From NCBI RefSeq assembly GCF_001552175.1, contig NZ_BCQR01000015.1, forward strand, positions 1 to 64,000: DNA of 64,000 nucleotides. The letters run 5' to 3'. The DNA comes from Actinomadura kijaniata NBRC 14229. Its GTDB lineage: Bacteria; Actinomycetota; Actinomycetes; Streptosporangiales; Streptosporangiaceae. The notes beneath the pieces were generated by a model. That model saw only the letters and a program-made list of their open reading frames with translations. It did no database searches and had not been told where the DNA came from. Numbering within the stretch: position 1 is the first letter of the stretch; each line of letters begins with the position of its first letter. Positions 16,058 through 26,430 of the stretch are shown in pieces. Made by a program: the position numbers and the translations under genes.

Positions 16058-16661
16058 CCGCGGCCCGCCGCGCCCGCAGGACGACGTCGCGGGTGTGGTG
16101 GGTGCCCGGCGGCGGGGGAACGGCCCGGGGACGGGTCTCGTCGACCAGGACGGTCCAGGTGTCGTCGAGCAGCGCGGCGTAGTCGGTGGGCTCGTAGTAG
16201 TCGTCGGCGTGGAAGCCGTGCTCGCCGTCCGGTATCTCGGTGCGGTCGTGGCCGACGACCAGGAGGGTGCCGCCGGGCGCGACGGCGGACAGCAGGGCGC
16301 GCAGCGCGGCGTGCCCGGCCCGGCGCGGCAGGGGGAAGTACTGGATCGACACCAGGTCGAACGACCCGGCGGGCGGGGGAGTCACGGTCAGGTCGGCGCG
16401 GGCCCACGCCACGTTGGGGAAGGCGCTCCCGGCCCTGGCGACGGCGCGTTCGAGCGCCACGCGGGAGATGTCGATCGCGGTGACCCGCCAGCCGCGCCCG
16501 GCCAGCCAGAACGCGTCGCCGCCCTCGCCGCACCCCACGTCGAGCGCCTGCCCCGGCGGCAGACCGGCCGCCTCGGCGACGAGGACCCCGTTGGGCAGGC
16601 CGCTGAACAGCTGCTCGCGGTCGGCGTAGCGCTCGTCCCAGAACGTCGCGTCCGTCATCAT
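16044..16661 (-). CDS. Class I SAM-dependent methyltransferase
   Basis: A 205-residue methyltransferase. Motif I is ALDVGCGEGGDAFWLA (about residues 39-54), followed by VTAIDISRVALERA, ARADLT and SFDLVSIQYFPLP (motif IV region). The size and the start FWDERYADREQLFSGLPN resemble the TehB/thiopurine-type enzymes that stand next to XRE-cupin regulators in many Streptomyces and Actinomadura genomes; that pairing is seen here, divergently. The substrate is unknown. It converges with, and overlaps by 14 bases, the second NIS synthetase, so it may or may not belong to that pathway. Confidence 0.87.
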   Translation of the reverse strand: MMTDATFWDERYADREQLFSGLPNGVLVAEAAGLPPGQALDVGCGEGGDAFWLAGRGWRVTAIDISRVALERAVARAGSAFPNVAWARADLTVTPPPAGSFDLVSIQYFPLPRRAGHAALRALLSAVAPGGTLLVVGHDRTEIPDGEHGFHADDYYEPTDYAALLDDTWTVLVDETRPRAVPPPPGTHHTRDVVLRARRAAVTAR

Positions 16662-16719
16662 CGCTCTCCTCGGAGGGGTCGGCGTCGCTGACGGCCACGA
16701 TCACCCACCGCATGCCAGG

Positions 16720-16748
16720 TTGACAAAATTCTTTGCCGAACCTGCAAT
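16720..16748 (+). promoter_or_regulatory. Promoter and operator between methyltransferase and XRE-cupin genes
   Basis: TTGACA (16720-16725), a 17-base spacer and TGCAAT (16743-16748) make a good sigma-70-type promoter. It would start transcription about at the ATG at 16755, giving a leaderless mRNA. Overlapping the -35 is the inverted repeat CAAA-ATTC-TTTG (16724-16735), a plausible XRE operator controlling both divergent genes. Confidence 0.55.
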
Positions 16749-16754
16749 TGACGG

Positions 16755-17342
16755 ATGACGGACGAGTTCGACGCCGTGCTCGACGCGGTCGGCCCGCGCC
16801 TGCGCGAGCTGCGCCGGCGCAGCGAGATGACCCTGTCCGAGCTGTCGGAGGGCACCGGGATCTCGGTCAGCACCCTGTCGCGGCTGGAGTCCGGGCTGCG
16901 CAGGCCCAACCTGGAGCTGCTGCTGCCGCTGGCGAAGGCGTACCAGGTGCCGCTCGACGAGCTCGTCAACGCCCCGCCCAGCGGCGATCCGCGCGTCTAC
17001 CCGCGGCCGATCGAACGGTGGGGCATGACCGTGATCCCGCTGACCCGCAAGCCGGGCGGGTTGCAGGCGTTCAAGCACATCCTGCCCGCGCGGGAGGCGC
17101 CCGCCGAGCCGGACCTGCGCTCACACGAGGGCTACCACTGGCTGTACGTCCTCAACGGGCGGCTGCGGCTGATCCTCGGCGACCAGGATCTCGTTCTGAC
17201 GGCAGGCGAGGTGGTCGAGTTCGACACCCACCTGCCCCACTGGTTCGGCAGCGCCGGTCCGGAGCCGGTCGAGTACCTGAGCATCCTCGGCCCGCAGGGC
17301 GAGCGCTTCCACGTGCGGGCCCGCTACCGGCCCGCGCGCTGA
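16755..17342 (+). CDS. XRE-family regulator with C-terminal cupin domain
   Basis: A 195-residue transcription factor. The N-terminal helix-turn-helix (about 13-68) has LRELRRRSEMTLSELSEGTGISVSTLSRLESG. The C-terminal cupin barrel (about 105-190) has the metal-site region SHEGYHWLYVLNGRLRLIL and LTAGEVVEFDTHLPHWF. Members sense small molecules through the cupin and usually control the adjacent gene, here the divergent methyltransferase. The ATG falls at the predicted transcription start, so translation is probably leaderless. Its stop is two bases from the stop of the convergent aminotransferase. Confidence 0.9.
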   Translation: MTDEFDAVLDAVGPRLRELRRRSEMTLSELSEGTGISVSTLSRLESGLRRPNLELLLPLAKAYQVPLDELVNAPPSGDPRVYPRPIERWGMTVIPLTRKPGGLQAFKHILPAREAPAEPDLRSHEGYHWLYVLNGRLRLILGDQDLVLTAGEVVEFDTHLPHWFGSAGPEPVEYLSILGPQGERFHVRARYRPAR

Positions 17343-17344
17343 CG

Positions 17345-18505
17345 TCACCCGACCGCGAGGCGGAAGCGCCCGGCGAGGTCGGCGAGCCGGTCGGTGCTCT
17401 CGTTGGCGAACACCAGCCGCAGGTAGCGTTCCCCGGACGGGCCCCAGCCGTCCATGGGGGTGGCGGCCACCTTGCCGCGCCGCAGCAGCCGTTCCGACAG
17501 CGCGGCGGGGGTGAGCCCGAGCGCGGCGGCGTCCACCAGCAGCGACCAGCCGCCGTGCGGGCGGACGACCGGGTAGTCCGGAAGCTGCCGCAGGATCGTC
17601 TCGCAGCGCCGTCGCCACTCGGCGGTCGCGGCGGCGACGTCGCGGTCGGCGTCCGGGGCCCGCAGCGCCGCCGCCACCGCGTCCTGGGCCAGGCCGACCT
17701 GGCAGACGACGTTGGTGAGGCCGACCAGGCGGATGTCGGCCAGGATCGGGGCGGGGCCGACGACCCAGCCGACCCGCCAGCCGATCATCCGCAGCTCCTT
17801 GGACGCCGACCCGACGGTGATGACGCGCCCGGCCAGCGCGTCGTGCCGCGCCGGGTGGGCGGGGGAGCGGCCGTCGAAGCGGAGGCGTTCCATGGCGGCG
17901 TCGTAGATCAGCCAGGCGTCGTGGCGGTCGCACGCCTCGGCCAGCGCCGCCCAGTGGCCGTCGTCCAGCACCAGCCCGGTCGGCATGGCCGGGCCCATCA
18001 TCAGCACGGCGGCGGTGGCGGGCCCGACGGCGGCGGCCAGGCGTTCGGGGTCGACGGTCCAGCCCTCCGGAGTGGGGCGGGCGGGCACGAAGCGGGGGAC
18101 GCCTCCCGCCAGCCGCACGCGGTTGACCAGGCCCGCGTAGACGGGGTCGCACAACACGACCTCCCGGCCCGGCTCGACGGTGGCGAGGAGGGTGTTGAGG
18201 ATGCCGTTGAGCCCTCCGGCGACGCCGACGCACTCGGTCTCCGGGTCGTAGAGCCGCCCGGCGATGCGGCCGACGTGCTCCGCCGCCGCCTCCCGCAGCG
18301 AACGGTGGCCGTGGAAGGGCAGGTAGCTGTTGGCCGCGTCGTCGCCGACGGCGGCCCGCGTCGCCTCCAGGGCGACGGCGGGGGGAGGCAGGTCGGTGTC
18401 CAGGTTCTCCAGGCGCAGCACGTCCGGATCGGCCAGGGCGTCGGCCGCCTCGCCGACGACGTCGACGCCGATCCCCGGGATGTCCCGCAACCGTGAAACC
18501 GACAT
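17345..18505 (-). CDS. PLP-dependent class I/II aminotransferase
   Basis: A 386-residue fold-type I PLP enzyme. The PLP-binding lysine lies in TVGSASKELRMIGWRVGW. The nucleotide-like phosphate pocket shows AGGLNGIL near residue 95, the Asp of the pyridine contact is in LIYDAAMERL, and the substrate-carboxylate Arg is near the C-terminus in RYLRLVFANES. It probably transaminates an amino acid or keto acid; MalY-like lyase chemistry is possible but less likely. A candidate operator stands upstream at 18546-18556, and the XRE-cupin gene just upstream on the same strand is the likely regulator. Confidence 0.87.
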   Translation of the reverse strand: MSVSRLRDIPGIGVDVVGEAADALADPDVLRLENLDTDLPPPAVALEATRAAVGDDAANSYLPFHGHRSLREAAAEHVGRIAGRLYDPETECVGVAGGLNGILNTLLATVEPGREVVLCDPVYAGLVNRVRLAGGVPRFVPARPTPEGWTVDPERLAAAVGPATAAVLMMGPAMPTGLVLDDGHWAALAEACDRHDAWLIYDAAMERLRFDGRSPAHPARHDALAGRVITVGSASKELRMIGWRVGWVVGPAPILADIRLVGLTNVVCQVGLAQDAVAAALRAPDADRDVAAATAEWRRRCETILRQLPDYPVVRPHGGWSLLVDAAALGLTPAALSERLLRRGKVAATPMDGWGPSGERYLRLVFANESTDRLADLAGRFRLAVG

Positions 18506-18545
18506 CCGCCCTCCAAGGTGTTCGCTTTACTGGAATGTGCGTAAC

Positions 18546-18556
18546 ACCATAGTGGT
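18546..18556. promoter_or_regulatory. Candidate XRE operator upstream of the aminotransferase
   Basis: ACCA-TAG-TGGT is a perfect short inverted repeat within a relatively AT-rich 70-base gap between the XRE-cupin stop (18579) and the aminotransferase start (18505). Read on the minus strand, TATGGT inside it could be a -10 hexamer, so a bound regulator would block transcription. The site is short; support is positional. Confidence 0.35.
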
Positions 18557-18578
18557 ACGCCGAGGCCGGGACAAGGCA

Positions 18579-19148
18579 TCAGGACTCCGGGTGCAGCATG
18601 AGCAGGACGGCGCGGTTCCGGCGGCCGTCCCCCTCGTACACGTGCGGGAACTCCGCCTGCATCAGCAGTGAGTCGCCCTCGCCCAGGTCGACCGGCTCCG
18701 CGGCGGGACCGGCCGTGACGCCGCCCTCGGTGACCACGAGGCATTCCATGACCCCGGGCAGATGGGCGTCCGAGTGCTGGCGGCGCTCGGCCACCTCGAT
18801 GTCGTAGACCTCGACGGTGCCGCGCAGCCTGATCCGGTGCAGCAGGCGCGCGGTGACCGCCTCCCCCTCCACGCGCGGCACCTCGTCGTCGCCCCGCACG
18901 ACCCGCGTGGCCGACGCGGGCGGATCCAGCAGGTCCCCGAGCGTGGCCCGCAGCGCCGTCGCCAGCGCCCACAGCGTGCTCAGCGTCGGATTGCCCGCGC
19001 CCTGCTCGATGCCGTGCAGCGTCGTCTTGCTCATGCCCGCGGCCTCGGCGAGGTCGGCCAGGGAGATCTTGGCGGCGGTCCGCAGTCGGCGCACGTTGTC
19101 GCCGACGGTCCGCGCCAGATCCTGTTGTGCCAGCACAGTGGTCTCCAC
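18579..19148 (-). CDS. XRE-family regulator with C-terminal cupin domain
   Basis: A regulator of about 189 residues if the GTG at 19148 is used. A TTG at 19187 (202 residues) is the alternative, and neither has a clear ribosome site. The helix-turn-helix is VGDNVRRLRTAAKISLADLA plus AEAAGMSKTTLHGIEQG. A cupin follows, with GVMECLVVTEGGVTAG and GEGDSLLMQAEFPHVYEG. It resembles regulators placed before aminotransferases or transporters, and here it is immediately upstream of the PLP aminotransferase on the same strand. It is a homologue in architecture, but not a close copy, of the XRE-cupin protein at 16755. Confidence 0.85.
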   Translation of the reverse strand: METTVLAQQDLARTVGDNVRRLRTAAKISLADLAEAAGMSKTTLHGIEQGAGNPTLSTLWALATALRATLGDLLDPPASATRVVRGDDEVPRVEGEAVTARLLHRIRLRGTVEVYDIEVAERRQHSDAHLPGVMECLVVTEGGVTAGPAAEPVDLGEGDSLLMQAEFPHVYEGDGRRNRAVLLMLHPES

Positions 19149-19192
19149 ATACCGGTCGGGTGGGTCGTCGGCCAGTATCCCGCGCAACGCGA

Positions 19193-19228
19193 AAGCGACC
19201 CACGGGCGGCCGGGCCCGTGGGTCGCTT
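19193..19228 (-). terminator. Terminator downstream of argG
   Basis: Perfect 15-bp arms (19193-19207 and 19214-19228) with a 6-base loop begin 13 bases past the argG stop. It separates argG from the XRE-cupin gene downstream on the same strand, so the two are separate transcripts. Confidence 0.8.
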
Positions 19229-19241
19229 CGGCGGTCGAAGG

Positions 19242-21253
<2,012 letters not shown>

Positions 21254-21856
21254 TCAGCGGCCGGTGTCCGCCTCGGGGCGGGTGGCGGCGACGACCAGGG
21301 AGATCAGTTCCTCGTGGACGTCCTGGAGCGGGCGGGCCGAGCTCTCGGCGCGGGCCAGGATCATCGCGCCCTCCACGGCCGCCAGCATCACGGTGGCCAG
21401 CCGGGTCGCGCGGGCCGGGGGCGTTCCGTAGTGGACCAGCGCCTCGGCCGCCGCCTCCTGCCAGGAACGGTAGGCCGCCCGGCACGCCTCGGTCAGCGCC
21501 GCCGAGGCCGGTACCGAGTCCAGGGTGACGGTGCTGACCGGGCAGCCGTTCAGGTAGCCCGTCTCGACCAGCCCGCCCGCCAGGTGCTCGACCATCAGGC
21601 CGCAGAACGTCTCGACGTCGGGGGACTCCTCGACGGAGGCGGCGATGAGTCCGGTGTACTCGGCGGCGGCCTCGGTGATCGCGGCGACCGCCAGCTCCTC
21701 CTTGCCGCCGGGGAACAGGAAGTAGATCGAGCCGCGCGGGGCGCCGCTGGCGGCCACGATCTCGCTCATGCCGGTCGCCTGGTAGCCCTGGCGTTGCAGC
21801 AGCTCGCGGGCGGCCCTGATCAGGCGCTGGCGGGAGTCGGAACGCGGTCGGGCCAT
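21254..21856 (-). CDS. TetR/AcrR-family regulator, LmrA/YxaF-like
   Basis: A 200-residue repressor. The N-terminal helix-turn-helix (residues 8-55) reads RQRLIRAARELLQRQGYQAT, then EIVAASGAPRGSIYFLFPGGKEEL. The C-terminal ligand domain with GLVETGYLNGCPVSTV is typical of the LmrA/YxaF group. It is divergent from the SDR gene, with only about 45 bases between the starts, so it very likely represses both genes from the shared promoter region. Confidence 0.9.
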   Translation of the reverse strand: MARPRSDSRQRLIRAARELLQRQGYQATGMSEIVAASGAPRGSIYFLFPGGKEELAVAAITEAAAEYTGLIAASVEESPDVETFCGLMVEHLAGGLVETGYLNGCPVSTVTLDSVPASAALTEACRAAYRSWQEAAAEALVHYGTPPARATRLATVMLAAVEGAMILARAESSARPLQDVHEELISLVVAATRPEADTGR

Positions 21857-21903
21857 GGCTCCACAATACTATGATGACCGTTCCACTTAATGGGGGGAGA
21901 ATG

Positions 21904-22857
21904 ATGAAGGTCTTCGTCACCGGGGCCACCGGGTTCCTGGGCGGGCGTGTCGTCGACGGGCTGCTGGCCGAGGGGCACCGGGTACGGGCGCTGGTGCGGA
22001 ACCCCTCCCGCGCTCCGCGGGGCGTCGAGGTGACCCGCGGCGGGCTGGCGGACGTGGCGTCGTGGGAGGCGGACCTGGACGGGTGCGAGGTGGTCGTCCA
22101 CCTGGCGGCGGTCGTCTCCACCTGGGAACGCGGGGACGAGCTCTCGCGCGTCAACGTCGAGGGCACCCGCGACCTGATCGCGGCCGCGAAGCGGCACGGG
22201 GTGCGGCGTTTCGTCCACATGAGCAGCGAGTCGGTGCTCCAGGAGGGGCGGCCGCTGCTGGACATCGACGAGGGCCACCCGGCGGCGGACCGGCCGAGCT
22301 CCCGCTACGGCGCGGCCAAGCTGCTGGCCGAGCGCGCCGTGCGCGCCCACGCGAGCGAGATCGAGACCATCACGCTGCGCCCGACCTTCATCTGGGGCCC
22401 GGGGTCGGCGCACGTCGCCGGGTTCGTCGCCCGCGCCCGGGCCGGGAGGCTGCCGCTGGTCGACAGGGGCCGGGCGGTCGTGGAGCACGTCCACGTCGAC
22501 AACGTCGCCGCCGCGACCGTCGCGGCCCTCACCGAGGGCGCCCCCGGAGGGACCTACTTCATCACCAACGGCGAGCCCATGCCGGTCCGGGACCTGCTCG
22601 GCGGCATCCTCGGCGTGTTCGACACCGCGCTCCCCACCCGTTCGCTCCCCGGCCGCCTGGCCTACGCGGCGGCGGGCGCGGGGGAGTGGCTGTGGCGGAC
22701 GCTGCCGCTGCCCGGCCGCCCCCCGGTCACGCGGTTCGAGGTGGAGTTCCTGGCGCTGCCGCGCCGCTACGACATCACCCGGGCCCGCACCGAGCTCGGT
22801 TACGTTCCGGCGGTCACCTTCGCCGACGGCCTGAAGACCCTCGGCACCGCACGCTGA
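21904..22857 (+). CDS. NAD(P)-dependent epimerase/dehydratase (extended SDR)
   Basis: A 317-residue extended short-chain dehydrogenase. The Rossmann nucleotide loop is FVTGATGFLGGRVV at the N-terminus, and the active-site pair is in SSRYGAAKLLAER (Tyr-x3-Lys) after HMSSESV. RPTFIWGPG and a substrate-binding C-terminal part follow. The pattern fits 3-beta-hydroxysteroid dehydrogenase/dihydroflavonol-reductase-like members. The gene is divergent from, and probably controlled by, the TetR gene. The second ATG (21904) is better spaced from GGGGAG than the ATG at 21901. Confidence 0.88.
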   Translation: MKVFVTGATGFLGGRVVDGLLAEGHRVRALVRNPSRAPRGVEVTRGGLADVASWEADLDGCEVVVHLAAVVSTWERGDELSRVNVEGTRDLIAAAKRHGVRRFVHMSSESVLQEGRPLLDIDEGHPAADRPSSRYGAAKLLAERAVRAHASEIETITLRPTFIWGPGSAHVAGFVARARAGRLPLVDRGRAVVEHVHVDNVAAATVAALTEGAPGGTYFITNGEPMPVRDLLGGILGVFDTALPTRSLPGRLAYAAAGAGEWLWRTLPLPGRPPVTRFEVEFLALPRRYDITRARTELGYVPAVTFADGLKTLGTAR

Positions 22858-23033
22858 GCCGGACGGCCCGCCGCCCGCCGCCCCCAGGCGGTGGGCGGCC
22901 CTTCTCCGAGATTGCCCGATCGGGACGGTCGCCTCTTCGGCGAGGCGTGCTGCCGTTATCTTCCGTTCATGGCGAACGCGTCCTGGAACGCGGCTCGCCC
23001 ACGGCAGGGTGACCGAGATTCCGGGAAGAGCCG

Positions 23034-23888
23034 ATGGTCGTGCACATCACCGCCGACAACTGGGCGGAGACACGTGAGTACCTGCGGAGACGCTCGGCGC
23101 GGTTCACCGCCCTGGCGGTCCGGGCCGCCGCGACGCGCCGCCGGGCCACGGCCGACTGGTCGGTGACCGACACCGCCGCCCATGTCGCGACCCTGGCGCG
23201 GGCGTGCTCCGGCCTGGTCGACCCCGGCCACGCCCCCAGCCCGTTCACCGGCTTCGGCGACCTGCTGGAGCGGACCGTCGTCGACACCGTGGACGAGTTC
23301 AACGAGGTCCTTCTCGAACGCCTCCCCGGCCGGGCCCCTCACGAACTGGCCGACGCGACACGGCACGACGTGGACCACATCCTGCGCGTCACCGAGGGCG
23401 CCGACCCCACGGCACCGGTGTCCTGGCTGGGCGGATCCCGGGTGCCGCTCGCGGGGGTGCTGGCGCACCTGCTCAACGAGTTCCAGGTGCACGGCCGCGA
23501 CATCGCGAACGCCGCCCGCCTCCCCTGGCGGGTCCCGCCCCGCGAGGCCGCGCCGTTCTTCGAGCAGTTCCTGGTCGGCGTGACCGACTACGGCTACGGG
23601 AGGCTGCTCGACGGCCACGGCCCGCCGCCGAGGGGCCGGGTGGCCGTCGAGTTCCGCTCGGAGCACACCACGCCCGTCACCATGGCGCTGACCGACGGGT
23701 TCGCCACGGTCGAACGTCCCGACGGCGAGCCGGACGTCCGCCTGTCCTTCGACCCGACCGTCCTCAACCTGATGCTGTTCGGCCGCGTGAGCAAGGCCCG
23801 CGCCGTCCTGACCGGGAAGGTCGTCATCCGGGGCCCGCGCCCGTGGAAGCTGCCCGGCTTCCTCCGCATCGTGCGCCTGCCGTCCTGA
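23034..23888 (+). CDS. Maleylpyruvate-isomerase/DinB-like protein with SCP2-type C-terminus
   Basis: A 284-residue soluble protein. The N-terminal half (about 10-165) is the mycothiol-dependent maleylpyruvate isomerase/DinB-like helical bundle, with the characteristic WSVTDTAAHVATLARA and a later HLLNEFQVHGRDIA. These provide the His and Glu/Asp positions expected for a metal site. The C-terminal part (about 185-280) resembles an SCP2 sterol-carrier fold. Such proteins are abundant in actinobacteria and may use mycothiol; the substrate is unknown. It is preceded by GGGAAGAG at a good distance and appears to be monocistronic. Confidence 0.75.
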   Translation: MVVHITADNWAETREYLRRRSARFTALAVRAAATRRRATADWSVTDTAAHVATLARACSGLVDPGHAPSPFTGFGDLLERTVVDTVDEFNEVLLERLPGRAPHELADATRHDVDHILRVTEGADPTAPVSWLGGSRVPLAGVLAHLLNEFQVHGRDIANAARLPWRVPPREAAPFFEQFLVGVTDYGYGRLLDGHGPPPRGRVAVEFRSEHTTPVTMALTDGFATVERPDGEPDVRLSFDPTVLNLMLFGRVSKARAVLTGKVVIRGPRPWKLPGFLRIVRLPS

Positions 23889-23917
23889 CGGCGGAGCCCC
23901 GCGCATCGCCCCCGTTA

Positions 23918-23933
23918 CTTACCATGTGGTAAG
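23918..23933. promoter_or_regulatory. Palindromic operator upstream of the GH20 gene
   Basis: CTTACCATGTGGTAAG is a 16-bp inverted repeat ending 44 bases before the GH20 start. It matches 13 of 16 bases of the site upstream of the ABC-transporter operon (30693-30708), the differences being T/A, T/C and A/G. Two copies next to sugar genes that flank a TetR gene make a shared TetR-controlled regulon likely. Confidence 0.65.
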
Positions 23934-23977
23934 AAAAGTGGGTCCGGTGAAGTGTGGCCCCGCCGTTCGGAGGCACC

Positions 23978-25594
23978 GTGAAGGAATCGACGCCCCTGGT
24001 CCCGCTCCCGCAGAGCGTGGAGACGTTCGACGGAGCCGGGCTCCGGCTCGGGACGCGCCCGCGCGTCGCGGTCTCCGGCGACGCGCCGCGCGGGCTGGGG
24101 GAGACCGTCGTCGAACTGCTGGCGCGGCTGCACGACGTGGAGCCCGTCCTGACCGACGGGGACGCCGACCTGCGGCTGGTGCCGGCGGACCGGGTCCCGG
24201 TGAGCGGGATCGCGGACGTCCGGGGCGTCGATCCGCTGGACGGGGAACCGGGCGAGGCCGGTGTCCGGGAGAGCTACGAGCTGGTCGTGACCGGGAACGG
24301 GGCCACGGTGACCGCCCGCGCCGCCGAGGGGCTCTTCCGGGGGGCCACCACCTTCGCGCAGGCGCTGCGGCCGGGAAACGGCGGACTGACGGCGCCCGCG
24401 ATGCGGGTCGCCGACGGTCCCGCGCTCGCCTGGCGCGGCCTGTCGCTGGACGTGGTGCGCCGCTTCTTCACCGTCGCCGAGGTCAAGCGGGTCGTCGATC
24501 TGCTGGCGCTCTACAAGTTCAACGTGCTGCACCTGCACCTGAGCGACAGCCAGGCGTGGCGGCTGGAGCTTCCCGGATGGCCCCGCCTGACCGACCCGGC
24601 GCGCTGGCCCGGCGAGCCGCTGGCCGAGGACGGGGTGCGCCCGTACTACACCGAGGAGGACTTCCGGGAGATCGTCGCCTACGCGGCCGACCGGTTCGTC
24701 ACCGTCGTGCCCGAGCTCGACATGCCCGGTCACGTGCTCGCGGCCGTCCGCGCCTACCCGGAGTTGCAGGGCGAGGCGGAGCCGCCGCACGAGCTGCTGG
24801 CCTACCTCGATCCGCGCTCGGAGACGGCCGTCGGGTTCGCGGCGGACGCGCTCGCCCGGCTCGCCGAGCTGGCCCCCGGACGGTACCTGCACCTGGGCGG
24901 CGACGAGGCGTTCGGGATGCCCGACGAGCTGTACGCGGCGTTCGTCGCCCGCGCCCTGGAGATCGCCCGCGGCACCGGCAGGAAGGTCGTCGGCTGGCAG
25001 GAGACCGCCCGCTCCGGCGCGCTGACGCCGGACGACGTCGTGCAGGCGTGGATCGGCTCCGGCGACGAGTTCGACCTTGACGCCACCCGCGAGACCACCC
25101 CGCCCGAGTACCACGGGCTGCTGGAGACCGTCGCCGAGACCTTCGCGCAGGCGGCGCACGACGTCCCGGCCGCCGTCGCCGCGGGCGTCCCGGTGCTCGC
25201 CTCGGCCAGCAGCTTCCTGTACCTGGACCGCCGCCACGCCGAGGAGTCGCTGGACGCCGACCAGAACGCCCGGCGCACGCGCGTCGGCTTCGGCAACTAT
25301 CAGCCGCGCACCTGCCGCGACCTGTTCGGCTGGACCCCCGACACCCTGGTCGAGATCCCCGGGAACGCGCGGCTCGCCGGGGTGGAGGCCGCGGTCTGGT
25401 GCGAGACGGTCACCGGGTTCGAGGACCTGGCGTTCCTGCTGCTGCCCCGGTTGCCGGGGGTCGCCGAGAAGGCGTGGACCCCCGGCGGCACCGCGTGGGA
25501 CGACTACCGGGGCCGGGTGGCCGGGCACCGCGGCTGGTGGGAGCGCCTGGGCTGGGGCGGCTACTTCCGCTCCGCCGAGCTGTTCTCCCGGTAG
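23978..25594 (+). CDS. GH20 beta-N-acetylhexosaminidase
   Basis: A 538-residue glycoside hydrolase removing terminal beta-linked GlcNAc or GalNAc, for instance from chitobiose or glycans. An N-terminal GH20b domain (about 1-130) precedes the TIM barrel, which opens with LAWRGLSLDVVRRFF. The catalytic Asp-Glu pair is in LHLGGDEAFG near residue 305, with VVPELDMPGH and LHLSDSQAWR upstream. No signal peptide is seen, so it is probably cytoplasmic and acts on imported oligosaccharides. The GTG at 23978 follows CGGAGG; a GTG at 23954 is possible. The 3' end overlaps the convergent ATPase gene by 34 bases. Confidence 0.92.
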   Translation: MKESTPLVPLPQSVETFDGAGLRLGTRPRVAVSGDAPRGLGETVVELLARLHDVEPVLTDGDADLRLVPADRVPVSGIADVRGVDPLDGEPGEAGVRESYELVVTGNGATVTARAAEGLFRGATTFAQALRPGNGGLTAPAMRVADGPALAWRGLSLDVVRRFFTVAEVKRVVDLLALYKFNVLHLHLSDSQAWRLELPGWPRLTDPARWPGEPLAEDGVRPYYTEEDFREIVAYAADRFVTVVPELDMPGHVLAAVRAYPELQGEAEPPHELLAYLDPRSETAVGFAADALARLAELAPGRYLHLGGDEAFGMPDELYAAFVARALEIARGTGRKVVGWQETARSGALTPDDVVQAWIGSGDEFDLDATRETTPPEYHGLLETVAETFAQAAHDVPAAVAAGVPVLASASSFLYLDRRHAEESLDADQNARRTRVGFGNYQPRTCRDLFGWTPDTLVEIPGNARLAGVEAAVWCETVTGFEDLAFLLLPRLPGVAEKAWTPGGTAWDDYRGRVAGHRGWWERLGWGGYFRSAELFSR

Positions 25595-26430
25595 GCGGAC
25601 CGCTCGAACGCCTCCCGGCGTTCCCGCTGCCAGGCGACGTCGGCCACCGGGGCGGCCAGCATCAGGCTGCGCGTGTACGGGTGCGCGGGGCGCTCGGTCA
25701 CCTCGGCGGTGTCCCCGGTCTCCACGATCGCGCCGCGCCGCAGGACCGCCACCCGGTGGCTGACGAAGCGGATCACCGCCAGGTCGTGCGAGACGAACAG
25801 GTAGGAGACCCCGGTGCGTTCCTGGATCTCCAGGAACAGGTCCAGCACTGTCCGCTGGGTCGTCAGGTCCAGCGCCGACACCGGCTCGTCGCACACGATC
25901 AGCTTCGGGTCCAGCGCCAGCGCGCGGGCGATCGCCACGCGCTGGCGCTGGCCGCCGGAGAACTCGCGGGGCAGCCGGTCGGCGGCGTCCGGCGGCAGCC
26001 GCACCCGGTCCAGCAGCCCGCCGACCCGGCGGCGCGCCTCGGCGGCGGGCACGCCCTGCGCCAGCAGCGGTTCGGCCAGGGTGTCGCCGATGGTCAGCGA
26101 CGGGTTCAGCGAGGTGTAGGGGTCCTGGAACACCACCTGGAGGTCCCGGCTGAGCTCGCGGCGACGGCGGGCGGTGGCCCGTTCGATCCGCTCGCCCGCG
26201 AACGTGACCGTGCCCGAGCGCACCGGGACCAGGCCGAGGATCGCCCGGCCGAGGGTGGTCTTGCCCGACCCCGACCCGCCGACCAGGCCCAGCGTCTCGC
26301 CGGGCCGCACCGCCAGCGACACGCCGTTCAGCACGTCGGCCGCCGGGGCGCGCCATCCCCGTCCGGGGAACGAGACCCGCAGGTCGGCGACCTCCAGGAG
26401 GTTGTCGCCGGTCACGTCGTCGGTGGTCAC
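25561..26430 (-). CDS. Oligopeptide/dipeptide-type ABC transporter ATPase (OppF/DppF-like)
   Basis: A 289-residue ATP-binding subunit. Walker A is GGSGSGKTT, the signature is FSGGQRQRVAIARAL, and Walker B is LIVCDEPVSALD, with the switch His in FVSHDLAVI. The C-terminal HPYTRSLMLAAPV is the oligopeptide-transporter extension. It is the last gene of the importer operon, and its GTG overlaps the stop of the preceding gene by four bases. With the fused ATPase it should form the heterodimeric motor of the importer. Confidence 0.93.
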   Translation of the reverse strand: MTTDDVTGDNLLEVADLRVSFPGRGWRAPAADVLNGVSLAVRPGETLGLVGGSGSGKTTLGRAILGLVPVRSGTVTFAGERIERATARRRRELSRDLQVVFQDPYTSLNPSLTIGDTLAEPLLAQGVPAAEARRRVGGLLDRVRLPPDAADRLPREFSGGQRQRVAIARALALDPKLIVCDEPVSALDLTTQRTVLDLFLEIQERTGVSYLFVSHDLAVIRFVSHRVAVLRRGAIVETGDTAEVTERPAHPYTRSLMLAAPVADVAWQRERREAFERSAYRENSSAERK

